64,000 nt of DNA from CAZDAM01 sp964503595 (GTDB taxonomy: Bacteria; Muiribacteriota; UBA6191): NCBI GenBank assembly GCA_964503595.1, contig CAZDAM010000001.1, positions 14,653 through 78,652 on the forward strand. The letters are read 5' to 3'. The position numbers were made by a program, and so were the translations under genes. The first letter of the stretch is position 1. The number at the start of each line of letters is the position of its first letter. A model generated the notes under the pieces. That model ran no database searches and was not told where the DNA came from. It worked only from the letters and a program-made list of their open reading frames with translations. Shown piece after piece: positions 42,864 to 51,468 of this stretch.

Positions 42864-43786
42864 TGCAGCAGGAAGCCATCATGAATCTCCTCATTCACAA
42901 TCTGGGCTACGTGGCGGTGGCCTGTGTCTCCATATGGCTGAGCGGCTGGCTGGTATATGACCGGTTGATCTCCCGGGACTATTCTCTGGCCAGGGAACTT
43001 TTTGAAAAGCGCAATCTTGCGGCGGCGATTGAAGTCGGAGCCTTTGTGGCCGTACAGTTTCTTTTGGCCGCGAATGCCTTGAGTGGGGAAAATACGGCGG
43101 CAACCTATCTGAAAGATCTGGAAGCAGTAGCCCTCACGATTCTGATTTCCAATCTGCTTTTCTTTCTTTTTCGTTCCCTGGCCGGGATGTTTGTGAAACG
43201 TCGCTTTACCGGTCAGCTGGATAGCCACGGGGAGGCCGTGGAATACAATAATGAAATATTTGGCCAGCAGAATCTGGCTTCGGCTCTGTTTTCGGTCTCT
43301 TTCATGATTCTGACCTGGGCCATGATTCGGCAGGAAGATTTCCTGAATATGAATGAGTACCGGGTGGAAGCATGGTTCAATATGACCGGGGTTTTTCTGT
43401 TTGGGGGCTTCCTGTTTCTTTACTACCGGACCGTATTCATTCCCAGGGGGCATGGATTGCTTCGGGAGCTTTTCATTGACAATAATCCGGCAATCGGACT
43501 TTCTCTGTGTGGCTTTCTTCTGGCCAATCTTGATGTTCAGGCTCTTCTGATTGAAAAATTCACGGAAGGGGAGCATCTTTTTCGGACAAGCTGGCATGTC
43601 TGGGCAGATTTTGCCCTGGTGCTGGTTTTTCTGACCCTGGCCCGCCAGCTTTTTGCCTGGCTGATGGGCAAGTTTTCAGGGCGTTCCTATTTTCAGGAAT
43701 TTGTCGTGGAAGACAATGTGGTCACCGGTTTTCTGGATCTGATTCTGTTTGTAAGTATGGCAAGGCTCTTAGTCCTGCTGATGTAA
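42863..43786 (+). CDS. DUF350 integral membrane protein
   Basis: This 307-residue protein has about eight hydrophobic helices in two repeats, each with the DUF350 pattern. The first repeat has NLAAAIEVGAFVAVQFLLAA and DLEAVALTILISNLLFFLFR; the second has NPAIGLSLCGFLLANLDVQ and ADFALVLVFLTLARQLFAWL. In both, the soluble turn contains VVEDN- or EVGAF-type residues. DUF350 proteins are inner-membrane proteins of unknown function, linked in several species to membrane integrity. It begins at the stop codon of the lipoprotein gene, so the pair is coupled. Confidence 0.82.
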   Translation: MQQEAIMNLLIHNLGYVAVACVSIWLSGWLVYDRLISRDYSLARELFEKRNLAAAIEVGAFVAVQFLLAANALSGENTAATYLKDLEAVALTILISNLLFFLFRSLAGMFVKRRFTGQLDSHGEAVEYNNEIFGQQNLASALFSVSFMILTWAMIRQEDFLNMNEYRVEAWFNMTGVFLFGGFLFLYYRTVFIPRGHGLLRELFIDNNPAIGLSLCGFLLANLDVQALLIEKFTEGEHLFRTSWHVWADFALVLVFLTLARQLFAWLMGKFSGRSYFQEFVVEDNVVTGFLDLILFVSMARLLVLLM

Positions 43787-43804
43787 TTCTCTTTAAGGAG
43801 TATC

Positions 43805-46411
43805 ATGCTTTTTGGCCGTATGATGAAGGCTCTTCTTCTGGGAGCCCTGATGTTCTCACCACTTCAGGCTGGAGAAGATGAGTCATCCATAACCCCGATT
43901 GAAAAAGTCTTGAAAAAGGCCAGTTCTTCCAAAGGTTTCTTTGGTCTGCATCGCAAGGATGACACCCTGTACCTTGAGGTCGGCAAGCGCCAGCTGGAAA
44001 AGGACTTTTTCTTTTTCTCCTCACTTTCACATGGCTCCATTGGCTATATGATGCCTGGCTGGACGCTCTCCCAAGGGGTTTATTACTTCAAGCGCATTGG
44101 AGATGAACTCTGGCTGTTTGAAAGGAATACGAGTGGAACGGCCAGCCGGAACTCTCCGGAAGCTACGGCCGTGGAAAGGGCTTATCTGGACTCCCTGATC
44201 CACAAGTTCTCAATTGAAGGAGCTGATAAGGGTCAGAATCGTCTGCTGGTGAAATTCGATTCCTTTCTTTATGACTATGCCGGTGGCCTGATTCCTCCCT
44301 GGATGTCTCAGTTCATGGGTATTCTGAGCACGATTCCTCAGCAATCCTATGTCAAGGAAGCCAAGGCCTTCCCGGAAAATCTGGAGTTTCAGGTTCAGAC
44401 CACCGTGCGGCTGAATCCTTCTTCCTGGATGACTCCGGATTCCAATCAGCTTGTGTTTCACTTTTCCATTCTGGAGCGCAAGAAATCCGATTACCGTCCG
44501 CGCAGGGCGGATGAGCGCATTGGTTATTTCACAACGGAAGTGCAGGACTATTCCAATCTTCTGGAGGATCAGGGTATTCGCCGCAATATCCTCAGGTGGA
44601 ATCTTCAGAAATCAGACCCTAAAGCCCGAAATTCCGTAGTCAAGAAGCCGATTGTTTTCTGGCTGGACCGTTCCATTCCCCATGAGTATCGACCCTATGT
44701 CAGGGCCGGAATTCTGGAATGGAATAAAGCTTATGAAAAACTTGGGTTCATTGGAGCTGTTGAAGCCCGTCTGCCTGAAGAAGGCATGGATCTGGATCCA
44801 TCGGACTCCCGCTATGCCACGGTCAGCTGGGTTGCTTCGGCTCAGGGGCTGGCTGTCGGCCCTAGTCGCTATGATCCTGAAACCGGGGAAATCCTGGATG
44901 CGGATGTCATTCTCTCGGCAGGCTGGGTCACGTATATGGATCAGGATTTCAATCTGTTTGGGCCGCTTTCAGAAGGCATGGTCAGAGCAGGAGCCAGCCA
45001 TCCGGATGAACTCAAGCAGAAATTCTTTCCTGAAGACGATCAGAAACTCAGACAGGTCGAGCTTGAGCGTCTGATGGTGAAAAATGGAGTGGTTCCGACG
45101 GATGATTTCTCGCAGAAAGCAGCGAATCTGATGTATTCCCTCTGGCAGAAATCCGAACTCTCGGGCATGAGTGCCGAGGAATTCGGCATCTATCGCAAGG
45201 AATTCATCGGGGCCTATATCAAGGATCTGACCATGCATGAAATTGGTCATGTCCTGGGGTTGAGGCATAATTTTGCCGGTTCTTCTCTGGTTCCGTTTGC
45301 CAGACTCAGAGATCCGGAGTATCTGGAGGAAAACCCCATTAGCGCCTCGGTCATGGACTATAACGATTTGAACGTGTCTGGGGATGAGAAAAAGCAGGGT
45401 GACTGGGTGATGGAAACCCTGGGAGCCTACGATTATCTGGCAATTGAATACGGTTATCAAGAAGTTTCGCCCAAAGCTGAGAGCAGGCATGTTGAGGATA
45501 CTTCCCGAAAAATTGCTGGCAAAGGCCTGAAATTTGCTACAGATGAAGACCTCTGGGGTCCGGATCCTTATGTGAATACCTATGATCTGGGATCGGATCC
45601 GATTGCTTTGGCCGAAGAAAGAGTCAAATTGATCAATCAGAAGCTGGAGTCAATTGAAAAAAGACTTCTGACGACTGGGGACAGGCTGGATAAACTCACT
45701 CGAGGGGTCAGGGTCCTGATTGGGGATTTCAATCGCAAGACCCGCTTTGTGGCCCAGACTATCGGGGGAGTGGTGCGCTATCGGGATCGTTATGGATTGG
45801 AAGACAGCCGGCCAGCCATGCAACCGGTGAGCGCAGCAGAACAGATCAGGGCCATGAATTATCTCAAAGAGCACGTGTTTGGGGATGGAGGAATTCAGGT
45901 TCCTCAAAGGCTTTTAAGCATGATGCGGTCCAATCCCTGGGACTGGTATCAGCCTTCTACAACGGTTTCCTTGGACCGCTTGAGGGAATACCTCAGGACT
46001 TCGGTATTGTTTTCCCTGTTTTCCCCCACGGTTCTGACCAATTTAAGGGAATTTCATGAAAAACAGGAAGGCGCCCAGTATTCCCGCAGCCAGCTTTTTG
46101 CCGCAGTGCACCGGATGGTTCTGGCCAGGGTCCGCAACATGGCTTCTCTCTCTTCAGTAGATGCGAGTACCCAGAAATTTCTGGTTCGTATTTTTGGCTA
46201 TATGATGGTTGGGGCCTGGAGAGTCGATGAAGAAAGTCGTGCTTATGCCCGTCACAGCCTGGAGATGCTGATTGAAGATTGTGAGTCTCGCATCAAAGAG
46301 CTGAGCGACAGCCGCTCTTTTGAAGATGGTGCCCTGAAAGTTCACCTGAAGTCCCTCAGGGACGAAGCCAAGCGCTTTTTGGATCCGGAATTGTCTCTGG
46401 GCGTGTGGTAA
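43805..46411 (+). CDS. Large secreted zinc metalloprotease (DUF5117/DUF4953 metzincin-like)
   Basis: This 868-residue exported protein (signal peptide MMKALLLGALMFSPLQAG within the first 22 residues) is like the DUF5117-DUF4953 zinc-dependent proteases. The N-terminal half has GYMMPGWTLSQGVYYFKRIG and the middle has FWLDRSIPHEYRPYVRAGIL with EWNKAYEKLGF. The catalytic zinc motif HEIGHVLGLRHN is at 478-489. The ASVMDYND segment that follows is the usual Met-turn-like element. Substrate is unknown. The ATG follows AAGGAGTATC, the strongest ribosome binding site in this operon. It overlaps the next gene by 7 bases. Confidence 0.88.
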   Translation: MLFGRMMKALLLGALMFSPLQAGEDESSITPIEKVLKKASSSKGFFGLHRKDDTLYLEVGKRQLEKDFFFFSSLSHGSIGYMMPGWTLSQGVYYFKRIGDELWLFERNTSGTASRNSPEATAVERAYLDSLIHKFSIEGADKGQNRLLVKFDSFLYDYAGGLIPPWMSQFMGILSTIPQQSYVKEAKAFPENLEFQVQTTVRLNPSSWMTPDSNQLVFHFSILERKKSDYRPRRADERIGYFTTEVQDYSNLLEDQGIRRNILRWNLQKSDPKARNSVVKKPIVFWLDRSIPHEYRPYVRAGILEWNKAYEKLGFIGAVEARLPEEGMDLDPSDSRYATVSWVASAQGLAVGPSRYDPETGEILDADVILSAGWVTYMDQDFNLFGPLSEGMVRAGASHPDELKQKFFPEDDQKLRQVELERLMVKNGVVPTDDFSQKAANLMYSLWQKSELSGMSAEEFGIYRKEFIGAYIKDLTMHEIGHVLGLRHNFAGSSLVPFARLRDPEYLEENPISASVMDYNDLNVSGDEKKQGDWVMETLGAYDYLAIEYGYQEVSPKAESRHVEDTSRKIAGKGLKFATDEDLWGPDPYVNTYDLGSDPIALAEERVKLINQKLESIEKRLLTTGDRLDKLTRGVRVLIGDFNRKTRFVAQTIGGVVRYRDRYGLEDSRPAMQPVSAAEQIRAMNYLKEHVFGDGGIQVPQRLLSMMRSNPWDWYQPSTTVSLDRLREYLRTSVLFSLFSPTVLTNLREFHEKQEGAQYSRSQLFAAVHRMVLARVRNMASLSSVDASTQKFLVRIFGYMMVGAWRVDEESRAYARHSLEMLIEDCESRIKELSDSRSFEDGALKVHLKSLRDEAKRFLDPELSLGVW

Positions 46412-48246
46412 GAAACCTGATTCTGATTGCCGGGGCACCCTTGGGGGCCCTGATGATGGTCCTGGGCTTTGAGTCACAAAGTCCGGGGTTTTTCTTTTGT
46501 GGCCTGGGGCTTTCACTGTGCATTCTTGGATTTACCCAAAAATTCACCCCATCCTGGCTCAGTCTTGGCATCGCCGCCATTCTGATCAGAATTGCGGCCC
46601 TTCAGCTCACCCCCTCTGATGATCTGTATCGCTATCTGGCCGAAGGACAGGGGTTCTGGGAAGGCCAGCAAATCTGGACTCTGGCTCCCCTTGATTATGC
46701 TTCATCTAATCTTCTTGAAAAGGGATTGAATCATCCGGACTGGCCCTCGGCCTATTCCCCACCTCTTCTGTTTGTCCTTGGACTCCTGGGAGAAGGAGTT
46801 TTGGGGATTCATGATCTGAGAAATCGAATGGCCTTGCTTGAGCTTGGTCTGGTGTCCTTTTTATGGCTCAGGAGAACCCCCGGTTTTGCTCTTTGGGCTT
46901 TGAATCCTGTGATCTGGTTTGCCTTTGCCGGCAGAGGACACGCGGAAATTCTTCTGATCTGGCCCCTGATTCTCGGTTTTGAATGGCTTCGCTCCCAAAA
47001 GGATTTTAAGGGGGGTCTTGCCCTTGGACTTGCAGCTTCCATCAAGGGGTTGCTGATACCTGGCCTCTTCTTTCTGATCCGGCCGCTTGGTCGTGGGTTT
47101 TTCCCGGCCCTGGGAATTCTTCTGGGAGGGCTCTTCCTTCTTCCGCTGGCATTTGGCCATGGATTCTGGACGCTTCCTTCCGGTTTTGTGCGCTTCATGC
47201 ATGAACTTCACTGGTTCAATCTGTTTCCCTGGCCTTATGGGTTCTGGATTTTCCTGCCGCTGGCGGCCTTGCTTTTTCTGGGGGCTCAGGATTTACGGCA
47301 GGGCATTTTTCGCATCAGCCTTCTGTTCCTTCTTTGCCAGCCCACTCAGCATTTCTGGTACTGGGGGCCGGTGATTGCCATGGCGGCCAGCCTGAATCTG
47401 GTGGGGACAGCCTTGATGGGGAATCTGGCTTTGCTTGCTATCCCGGCCTGGTTTCATTCTGATTTTCTCCCGGATCCGCTTTATTCAAGGGTCTACTGGC
47501 TGGGAATTCTTCTGTTTCTGGGAATGGGGCCCATTCGTTTTCCAAAAAAGCGGGCTTCCAGAATTTCGGTTCTGATCCCGGTCATGGGCGAGGAGAACCA
47601 GCTGCCTGCCCTGATTGAAGAACTGAAGGCCCAGAAGGCGGATGAAATTCTGATTCTTGAAGCTGGTGGAAGGTATTCTGCCCAACTGGCAGAAGAAGAT
47701 GTCCGCTGGCTTGAAGTTTCCAGGGGGCGGGGGGTCCAGATTCAGGAAGGCATCCGGCAATCCCGCTATGCCACGATTCTGATTCTGCATGCAGACAGCG
47801 AGCTTCAAAAAGGTGCCCTGGATGAAGTCAGAACGACGGAGGGCTGGGGAGTTCTGGGGCATCGCTACAGCCAGTCAGGACTGTTTTTTTTCCTGACAGA
47901 AAGGATCAACCGTCTTCGGGTGAGATTTTTGGGAATCGCCTTTGGAGATCAGGGAATGTGGTTTCCCCGCAGCCTTCTGATTGGCGAGGAGCCCTATCTG
48001 AATCTTCCGATCATGGAAGACGTGGAGCTTTCTCTCACCTTGCAGAAGTCGGGCTGGCCTGTGGTGCTGGGAGCCTATCTGATCGCATCCGATCGCAAAT
48101 GGAGAAAGAACCGGCTCCGATCCGGCAGTAAGATTTTCCGCCTTCTGTTTCATTGGCTCTGGCTTCGACGATTTCAGAAAAAGCCGCCAGCCTGGGACTG
48201 GCAGCTTAGCTATTACAGTCCGGTAGGGAAATCCAGAAACTCGTAA
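46405..48246 (+). CDS. Fusion of GT-C-like membrane glycosyltransferase and GT2-type glycosyltransferase
   Basis: This 613-residue protein has about ten N-terminal membrane helices. The first loop contains LTPSDDLYRYLAEGQ, resembling the acidic catalytic loop of GT-C polyprenyl-phosphate-sugar enzymes. From ~383 a soluble GT-A domain follows with SVLIPVMGEENQLPALIEEL, SRGRGVQIQEGIRQS, LILHADSELQ, GDQGMWFP and MEDVELSLTLQ. These match the TIGR04283 branch of family 2 transferases. HADSE replaces the DxD metal motif. The product and acceptor are unknown. The GTG start overlaps the protease gene. The 3' end overlaps the convergent NIF3-like gene by 34 bases. Confidence 0.75.
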   Translation: MVRNLILIAGAPLGALMMVLGFESQSPGFFFCGLGLSLCILGFTQKFTPSWLSLGIAAILIRIAALQLTPSDDLYRYLAEGQGFWEGQQIWTLAPLDYASSNLLEKGLNHPDWPSAYSPPLLFVLGLLGEGVLGIHDLRNRMALLELGLVSFLWLRRTPGFALWALNPVIWFAFAGRGHAEILLIWPLILGFEWLRSQKDFKGGLALGLAASIKGLLIPGLFFLIRPLGRGFFPALGILLGGLFLLPLAFGHGFWTLPSGFVRFMHELHWFNLFPWPYGFWIFLPLAALLFLGAQDLRQGIFRISLLFLLCQPTQHFWYWGPVIAMAASLNLVGTALMGNLALLAIPAWFHSDFLPDPLYSRVYWLGILLFLGMGPIRFPKKRASRISVLIPVMGEENQLPALIEELKAQKADEILILEAGGRYSAQLAEEDVRWLEVSRGRGVQIQEGIRQSRYATILILHADSELQKGALDEVRTTEGWGVLGHRYSQSGLFFFLTERINRLRVRFLGIAFGDQGMWFPRSLLIGEEPYLNLPIMEDVELSLTLQKSGWPVVLGAYLIASDRKWRKNRLRSGSKIFRLLFHWLWLRRFQKKPPAWDWQLSYYSPVGKSRNS

Positions 48247-48977
48247 GGCAGGCCAAATCTCTTTTTGAGGTGCTCTCCTACCGCAATCGGGCCATGCACT
48301 TCTGTCTTGTAGTGACCGGCCAGAATGATATTGATTCCCAGATCCTGGGCAACAGGATGCATGTAGTGATTCATTTCCCCGGTGAGAAAGGTGTCAAAAC
48401 CGGCGGAAGCGGCTTCTTCCAGCCCTGACTGACCCTGGCCGGTGATGATACCGATTCTTTTTACTGGATTGGAGTGAAACTTCCAGGCCCTGGCCTCATC
48501 CCAGATGGTTTCCTTCACTTTGGCAAGTACCCTATCCAGGCTTTGTTCTTCCTTCAAGTCAGCGGCAAGCCCGATGAAATGCTTTCCGTGTTTTCCGATC
48601 GGCCTGGGGTTGATGAGTTCAAGAAGTCGGACAATCTGGGCGTTGTTGCCCACTTCAGGGTGCATATCCAGTGGGATGTGAGAAGCGAAGATGGAAAGAT
48701 CCGCATCCATGAGCATTTTCAGGCGAGCCTTCTGAATCGTATCAATCGCACCCTCTTTTCGGTAGGTCCAGAAAAGGCCGTGGTGGGCGAAAAGAAAGTC
48801 GCAGCATCTCTCGCAGGCTGCCTGAATGGTGGCAGAAGTCGCATCCGCAGCCACGGCAATTTTCTGAATCTCCTCTTTGCCGGGAAACTGAAGTCCGTTG
48901 ACCGACACGTCATCGAGAGGTTCCGCGTGCAGGAGTTCGTTGAGATATTTCGTCAGTTCGCCAAGTTTTACACTCAT
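48213..48977 (-). CDS. NIF3-like dinuclear metal centre protein
   Basis: This 254-residue protein is a NIF3/YbgI family member with likely two metal ions. Markers are the start (MSVKLGELTKYLNELL with DVSVNGLQFPG), the metal site DFLFAHHGLFW, HIPLDMHPEVGNNAQI, and the C-terminal GEMNHYMHPVAQDLGI with AGHYKTEVHG. It has been linked to GTP cyclohydrolase-like or DNA-repair roles without certainty. I chose the second of two adjacent ATG codons (48977), which has GAGGG at a proper distance. It is divergent from ndk. Confidence 0.9.
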   Translation of the reverse strand: MSVKLGELTKYLNELLHAEPLDDVSVNGLQFPGKEEIQKIAVAADATSATIQAACERCCDFLFAHHGLFWTYRKEGAIDTIQKARLKMLMDADLSIFASHIPLDMHPEVGNNAQIVRLLELINPRPIGKHGKHFIGLAADLKEEQSLDRVLAKVKETIWDEARAWKFHSNPVKRIGIITGQGQSGLEEAASAGFDTFLTGEMNHYMHPVAQDLGINIILAGHYKTEVHGPIAVGEHLKKRFGLPYEFLDFPTGL

Positions 48978-48994
48978 CATTGCCCTCGGGTTGT

Positions 48995-49023
48995 TTGCAC
49001 CTTCCACAGATTTGAGGCATTAT
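48995..49023 (+). promoter_or_regulatory. Predicted promoter of ndk
   Basis: TTGCAC (48995-49000), 17-base spacer, CATTAT (49018-49023). The -35 is 5 of 6 to the sigma-70 consensus. It gives a ~35-base leader to the GTG at 49065, with AAAGGGGA as ribosome binding site. Confidence 0.5.
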
Positions 49024-49064
49024 AGCGATCCGTAAATCGTGAGCCAAATCGAAAGGGGAATGCC

Positions 49065-49517
49065 GTGGCACTGGAACGTACTTATGTGATGGTCAAACCA
49101 GATGGTGTACAACGTGGTCTGGTCGGCGAAATCGTCGGTCGCTTCGAAAAAAAAGGTCTGAAACTGGTTGGTCTGAAACTGATCAATATTACTGAAGAAA
49201 TGGCCAAGCAACACTACGCTGAGCACGCTCACCGTAATTTCTTTGGAGAACTGGTTGAATTCATCACAGCTTCTCCTGTAGCCGCCATGGTTCTGGAAGG
49301 TGAGAACGCTGTTGCTCTGTGCCGTGGCATGATGGGCGCCACCAAGGCTGAAGAAGCTGCTCCAGGAACCATCCGTGGTGATTTTGCCATGTATACCGGC
49401 AAAAACCTGATTCACGGCAGCGACTCGATTGAGTCCGCTCAGCGTGAAATCGAAATTTTCTTCAAGCCTGAAGAAATGGTGGAATGGGATCTGGATTCCC
49501 GTAAGTGGATCCTCTGA
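49065..49517 (+). CDS. ndk: Nucleoside diphosphate kinase
   Basis: Ndk exchanges the gamma phosphate between nucleoside tri- and diphosphates through a phosphohistidine. The 150-residue protein is near full identity to the family pattern: ERTYVMVKPDGVQRGLVGEI, FEKKGLKLVGLKL, GTIRGDFAMYTGKNLIHGSD with the catalytic His in the NLIHGSDS box, and EWDLDSRKWIL at the end. Start is GTG with AAAGGGGAATGCC before it. A good intrinsic terminator follows, so it is probably monocistronic. Confidence 0.98.
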   Translation: MALERTYVMVKPDGVQRGLVGEIVGRFEKKGLKLVGLKLINITEEMAKQHYAEHAHRNFFGELVEFITASPVAAMVLEGENAVALCRGMMGATKAEEAAPGTIRGDFAMYTGKNLIHGSDSIESAQREIEIFFKPEEMVEWDLDSRKWIL

Positions 49518-49564
49518 TCTGATTCCGGCTTGCAGTCCTGTTCGGGCTGTAGATAGCTATAAGG

Positions 49565-49599
49565 GCCTTTCTCAAAAGAATTTTGAGGAAGGCTTTTTT
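49565..49599 (+). terminator. Intrinsic terminator of ndk
   Basis: GCCTTTCTCAAAA (49565-49577) pairs with TTTTGAGGAAGGC (49581-49593) with one G-T pair, a three-base loop and six T (49594-49599). It is strong and uninterrupted. Confidence 0.9.
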
Positions 49600-49632
49600 G
49601 ATAAGGTGAATTCGAAGACGTGTGTTTGAGTA

Positions 49633-50113
49633 AAAAAAGCAATTTTCCTCACCTTTTCCCGTAAGAAAAAGACCTGAAAGCCATCAGGCTGTTGATGACT
49701 CTTTTTGTCGCTTAAGTCTCCTGGCTTCCCCGGATTTTCATAGTCTCACCCAGGAAAGTTCGCCTTCATCCATTCAGGGGGCCGGGCGGACTTCAGATGG
49801 AGAACTGAGCCTAAAAATCAGCACCTCCTGGGAAGAGTTCAGCCCGCTTTATTTTTCCCTGCCCTTGCTGGAAGGACTTTTCTCAGAGAGAACAGCAGGA
49901 CTTCCTCAGGAATCCCAGGCTCTTCAGAATGAAGTCAAAGGACAACTTGAAGGACTGATTTTTGCAATCGGGGAAGAACAAATCACCGGGGCTTTGGCCT
50001 TAAAGGACTGGGCCCGCCAGAATTTGGCCTCTTTGAATGCTTCACGGCCTGTTCTTTCCAATTCGGCTTCCTTTGAATGTAGCCTTCCCTCATTTAGATC
50101 CACCCTGAATTAG
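49633..50113 (+). pseudogene. Open-frame fragment between ndk and an IS remnant, unknown protein
   Basis: A frame of about 160 codons is open from a TAA near 49632 to 50113 but has no ATG or GTG until far inside (first TTG at 49865). It includes a mixed polar part (TSDGELSLKISTSWEEFSPL) and a helical part (QALQNEVKGQLEGLIFAIGE, then LALKDWARQNLASL). The last codons run into the IS3 remnant at 50090, so the natural 3' end was probably lost. It is likely the remains of a gene truncated at both ends. Family not recognised. Confidence 0.35.
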
Positions 50114-50182
50114 AGTTTCCTCGAGGAATTGTTGTCCATACTCCTCTGGAGTTTTGTCCCCCAGTGATTCGTGAGGCCTCAC
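50090..50182 (-). mobile_element. IS3-family transposase C-terminal remnant
   Basis: The minus strand reads VRPHESLGDKTPEEYGQQF, followed by LEETLIQGG and a stop at 50090-50092. R-P-H-x-S-L-G-x-x-T-P-x-E-(F/Y) is the standard end of the integrase core in IS3-family transposases. Only about 30 residues remain, and no inverted repeat is seen. It is a scar of a past insertion between ndk and the zinc-ribbon gene. Confidence 0.8.
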
Positions 50183-50205
50183 TCCAAAACTGAAAGACTT
50201 CTAGA

Positions 50206-50433
50206 TCACAACCCACCTATAATTATGGAACCAATCAGTAATGCCAGTATTCCTGCACAACCAACATTGAATGTGTGGTTAAAACTACCTGGTGTACCCA
50301 TGATGCCTTTATTGCCCATATCCTCGGATTGAATTCGGAGAGATGAACTTGTTTGTGGTCGACCGCATTTAGGGCACATCGGCGCAGCATCGCTTATATT
50401 TGACTTACAATCAGGACATACAATCAGAGGCAC
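50206..50433 (-). CDS. Zinc-ribbon membrane protein
   Basis: This 75-residue protein starts at the GTG at 50433 with GGAGAG before it and reads VPLIVCPDCKSNISDAAP, then MCPKCGRPQ: a classic four-cysteine zinc ribbon (CPxC-x11-CPKC). A polar linker and one C-terminal membrane helix (AGILALLIGSIIIGG) follow. Such proteins are common as small accessory or defence-linked proteins, but no function can be stated. An upstream ATG at 50499 is in frame but has no similarity. The gene is more AT-rich than its surroundings and lies next to an IS remnant, so it may be acquired. Confidence 0.6.
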   Translation of the reverse strand: MPLIVCPDCKSNISDAAPMCPKCGRPQTSSSLRIQSEDMGNKGIMGTPGSFNHTFNVGCAGILALLIGSIIIGGL

Positions 50434-50491
50434 CGTTCTCTCCACGGTTGTTTTAAATTTATCGCCACAAATCTTTAGCCAAAAATAGTGT

Positions 50492-51397
50492 TCAGGCAAT
50501 CCGCTGGCCGTCCTGATAGGTTTCGGTGTAGGACGGAAAGTGGCGGGTGAGCGTGAGTTCCGGTAGGGGGTTTTGGCCCAGAATACGGGTTTCGACGTGA
50601 CCGGAATCCTCGTAGGTGTGGACCAGGGCGACTCCGTTGGGGATGCCGTAGTGTTTCAGCCAGGGCATCTGCTTCGCTGAGTTTTCCAGATGACGGGAAA
50701 GGGCGTAGGGGCTTTGGCGGTAGTGAGGCAGAACGACCTGCTCGGGCAGGAGATTCAGGGCCGGGACGCAGCGGGACTGAAAGATTTTTCTGGCGATGGG
50801 ATGTTCGGCTGGAAGGGGTTCTCCTGTGGCCAGAAGTTTCTGAAGAACCAGCCGATCTTCCATGGAACATTCCCGGAGCATACCCATGCGCATTTCATCA
50901 AGCTGATCGGAAGTGGCGCCAGAGGCAAGGGCCTGGTTGTAGAAGCTGAAAATTTCCTCAAAAAAGAGGACATGAGTGTAGGCATGCGAGAGGGCAATGC
51001 TTCCCGCAGAGTAGCCCAGAAGGCTGATTTTCTTGCGGCGGAAGGCTCTTTTCAGAGTCTCGTCCAGGCGATTCTGTTTCATGAATGCGAGATAGGGTTC
51101 GCATAGGCCGGAGCCCAGAATAATCAGATCCGCGCTCTCCATCTTTTCTCTGAGCGTTCGCATGGAACTTTCATGGTGAAACTGCACCAGTTCCAGATTT
51201 CCATCAATCATGGGGGCGCAGAGCTTTTGGAAAAGAGCCCAGTCATTGGTGGGGCTGTTCAGATCAAGATGATGGAAGGGGCAGAAGAGAACCCTGGCGT
51301 TTTTGAGTCCCAGAGCCTGAAAGACTCTTTTCTCGGTTTCGCCGGTGCCCATTTCTCCAGGCTGGCCTGAACCCATTTGAATGATGTAATGTCGCAT
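50492..51397 (-). CDS. Peptidase S51 (cyanophycinase/dipeptidase E-like)
   Basis: This 301-residue protein has the S51 fold order: a first strand with QMGSGQPGE, ILGSGLCEPYLAF after helix 3 (near residues 93-105), and the nucleophile elbow GYSAGS with Ser130. The substrates could be N-terminal Asp dipeptides or cyanophycin; the size is larger than PepE (~230) and shorter than secreted cyanophycinases, with no signal peptide. The ATG at 51397 (MRHYIIQMGSG) is preferred. It is divergent from the CysQ-like gene. Confidence 0.75.
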   Translation of the reverse strand: MRHYIIQMGSGQPGEMGTGETEKRVFQALGLKNARVLFCPFHHLDLNSPTNDWALFQKLCAPMIDGNLELVQFHHESSMRTLREKMESADLIILGSGLCEPYLAFMKQNRLDETLKRAFRRKKISLLGYSAGSIALSHAYTHVLFFEEIFSFYNQALASGATSDQLDEMRMGMLRECSMEDRLVLQKLLATGEPLPAEHPIARKIFQSRCVPALNLLPEQVVLPHYRQSPYALSRHLENSAKQMPWLKHYGIPNGVALVHTYEDSGHVETRILGQNPLPELTLTRHFPSYTETYQDGQRIA

Positions 51398-51468
51398 GAG
51401 AGCCTTAGGATACTCTGAGTTTTGATTCAATGCTATGATCCGGGTCGCTTGATCAAGGAGAGAATGTC

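Noticed and set aside
42400..42960. Several open frames on both strands over the Ser/Gly-rich lipoprotein tail
   Set aside because: Low-complexity repeats leave all frames open; the lipoprotein frame has the signal peptide and ribosome binding site.
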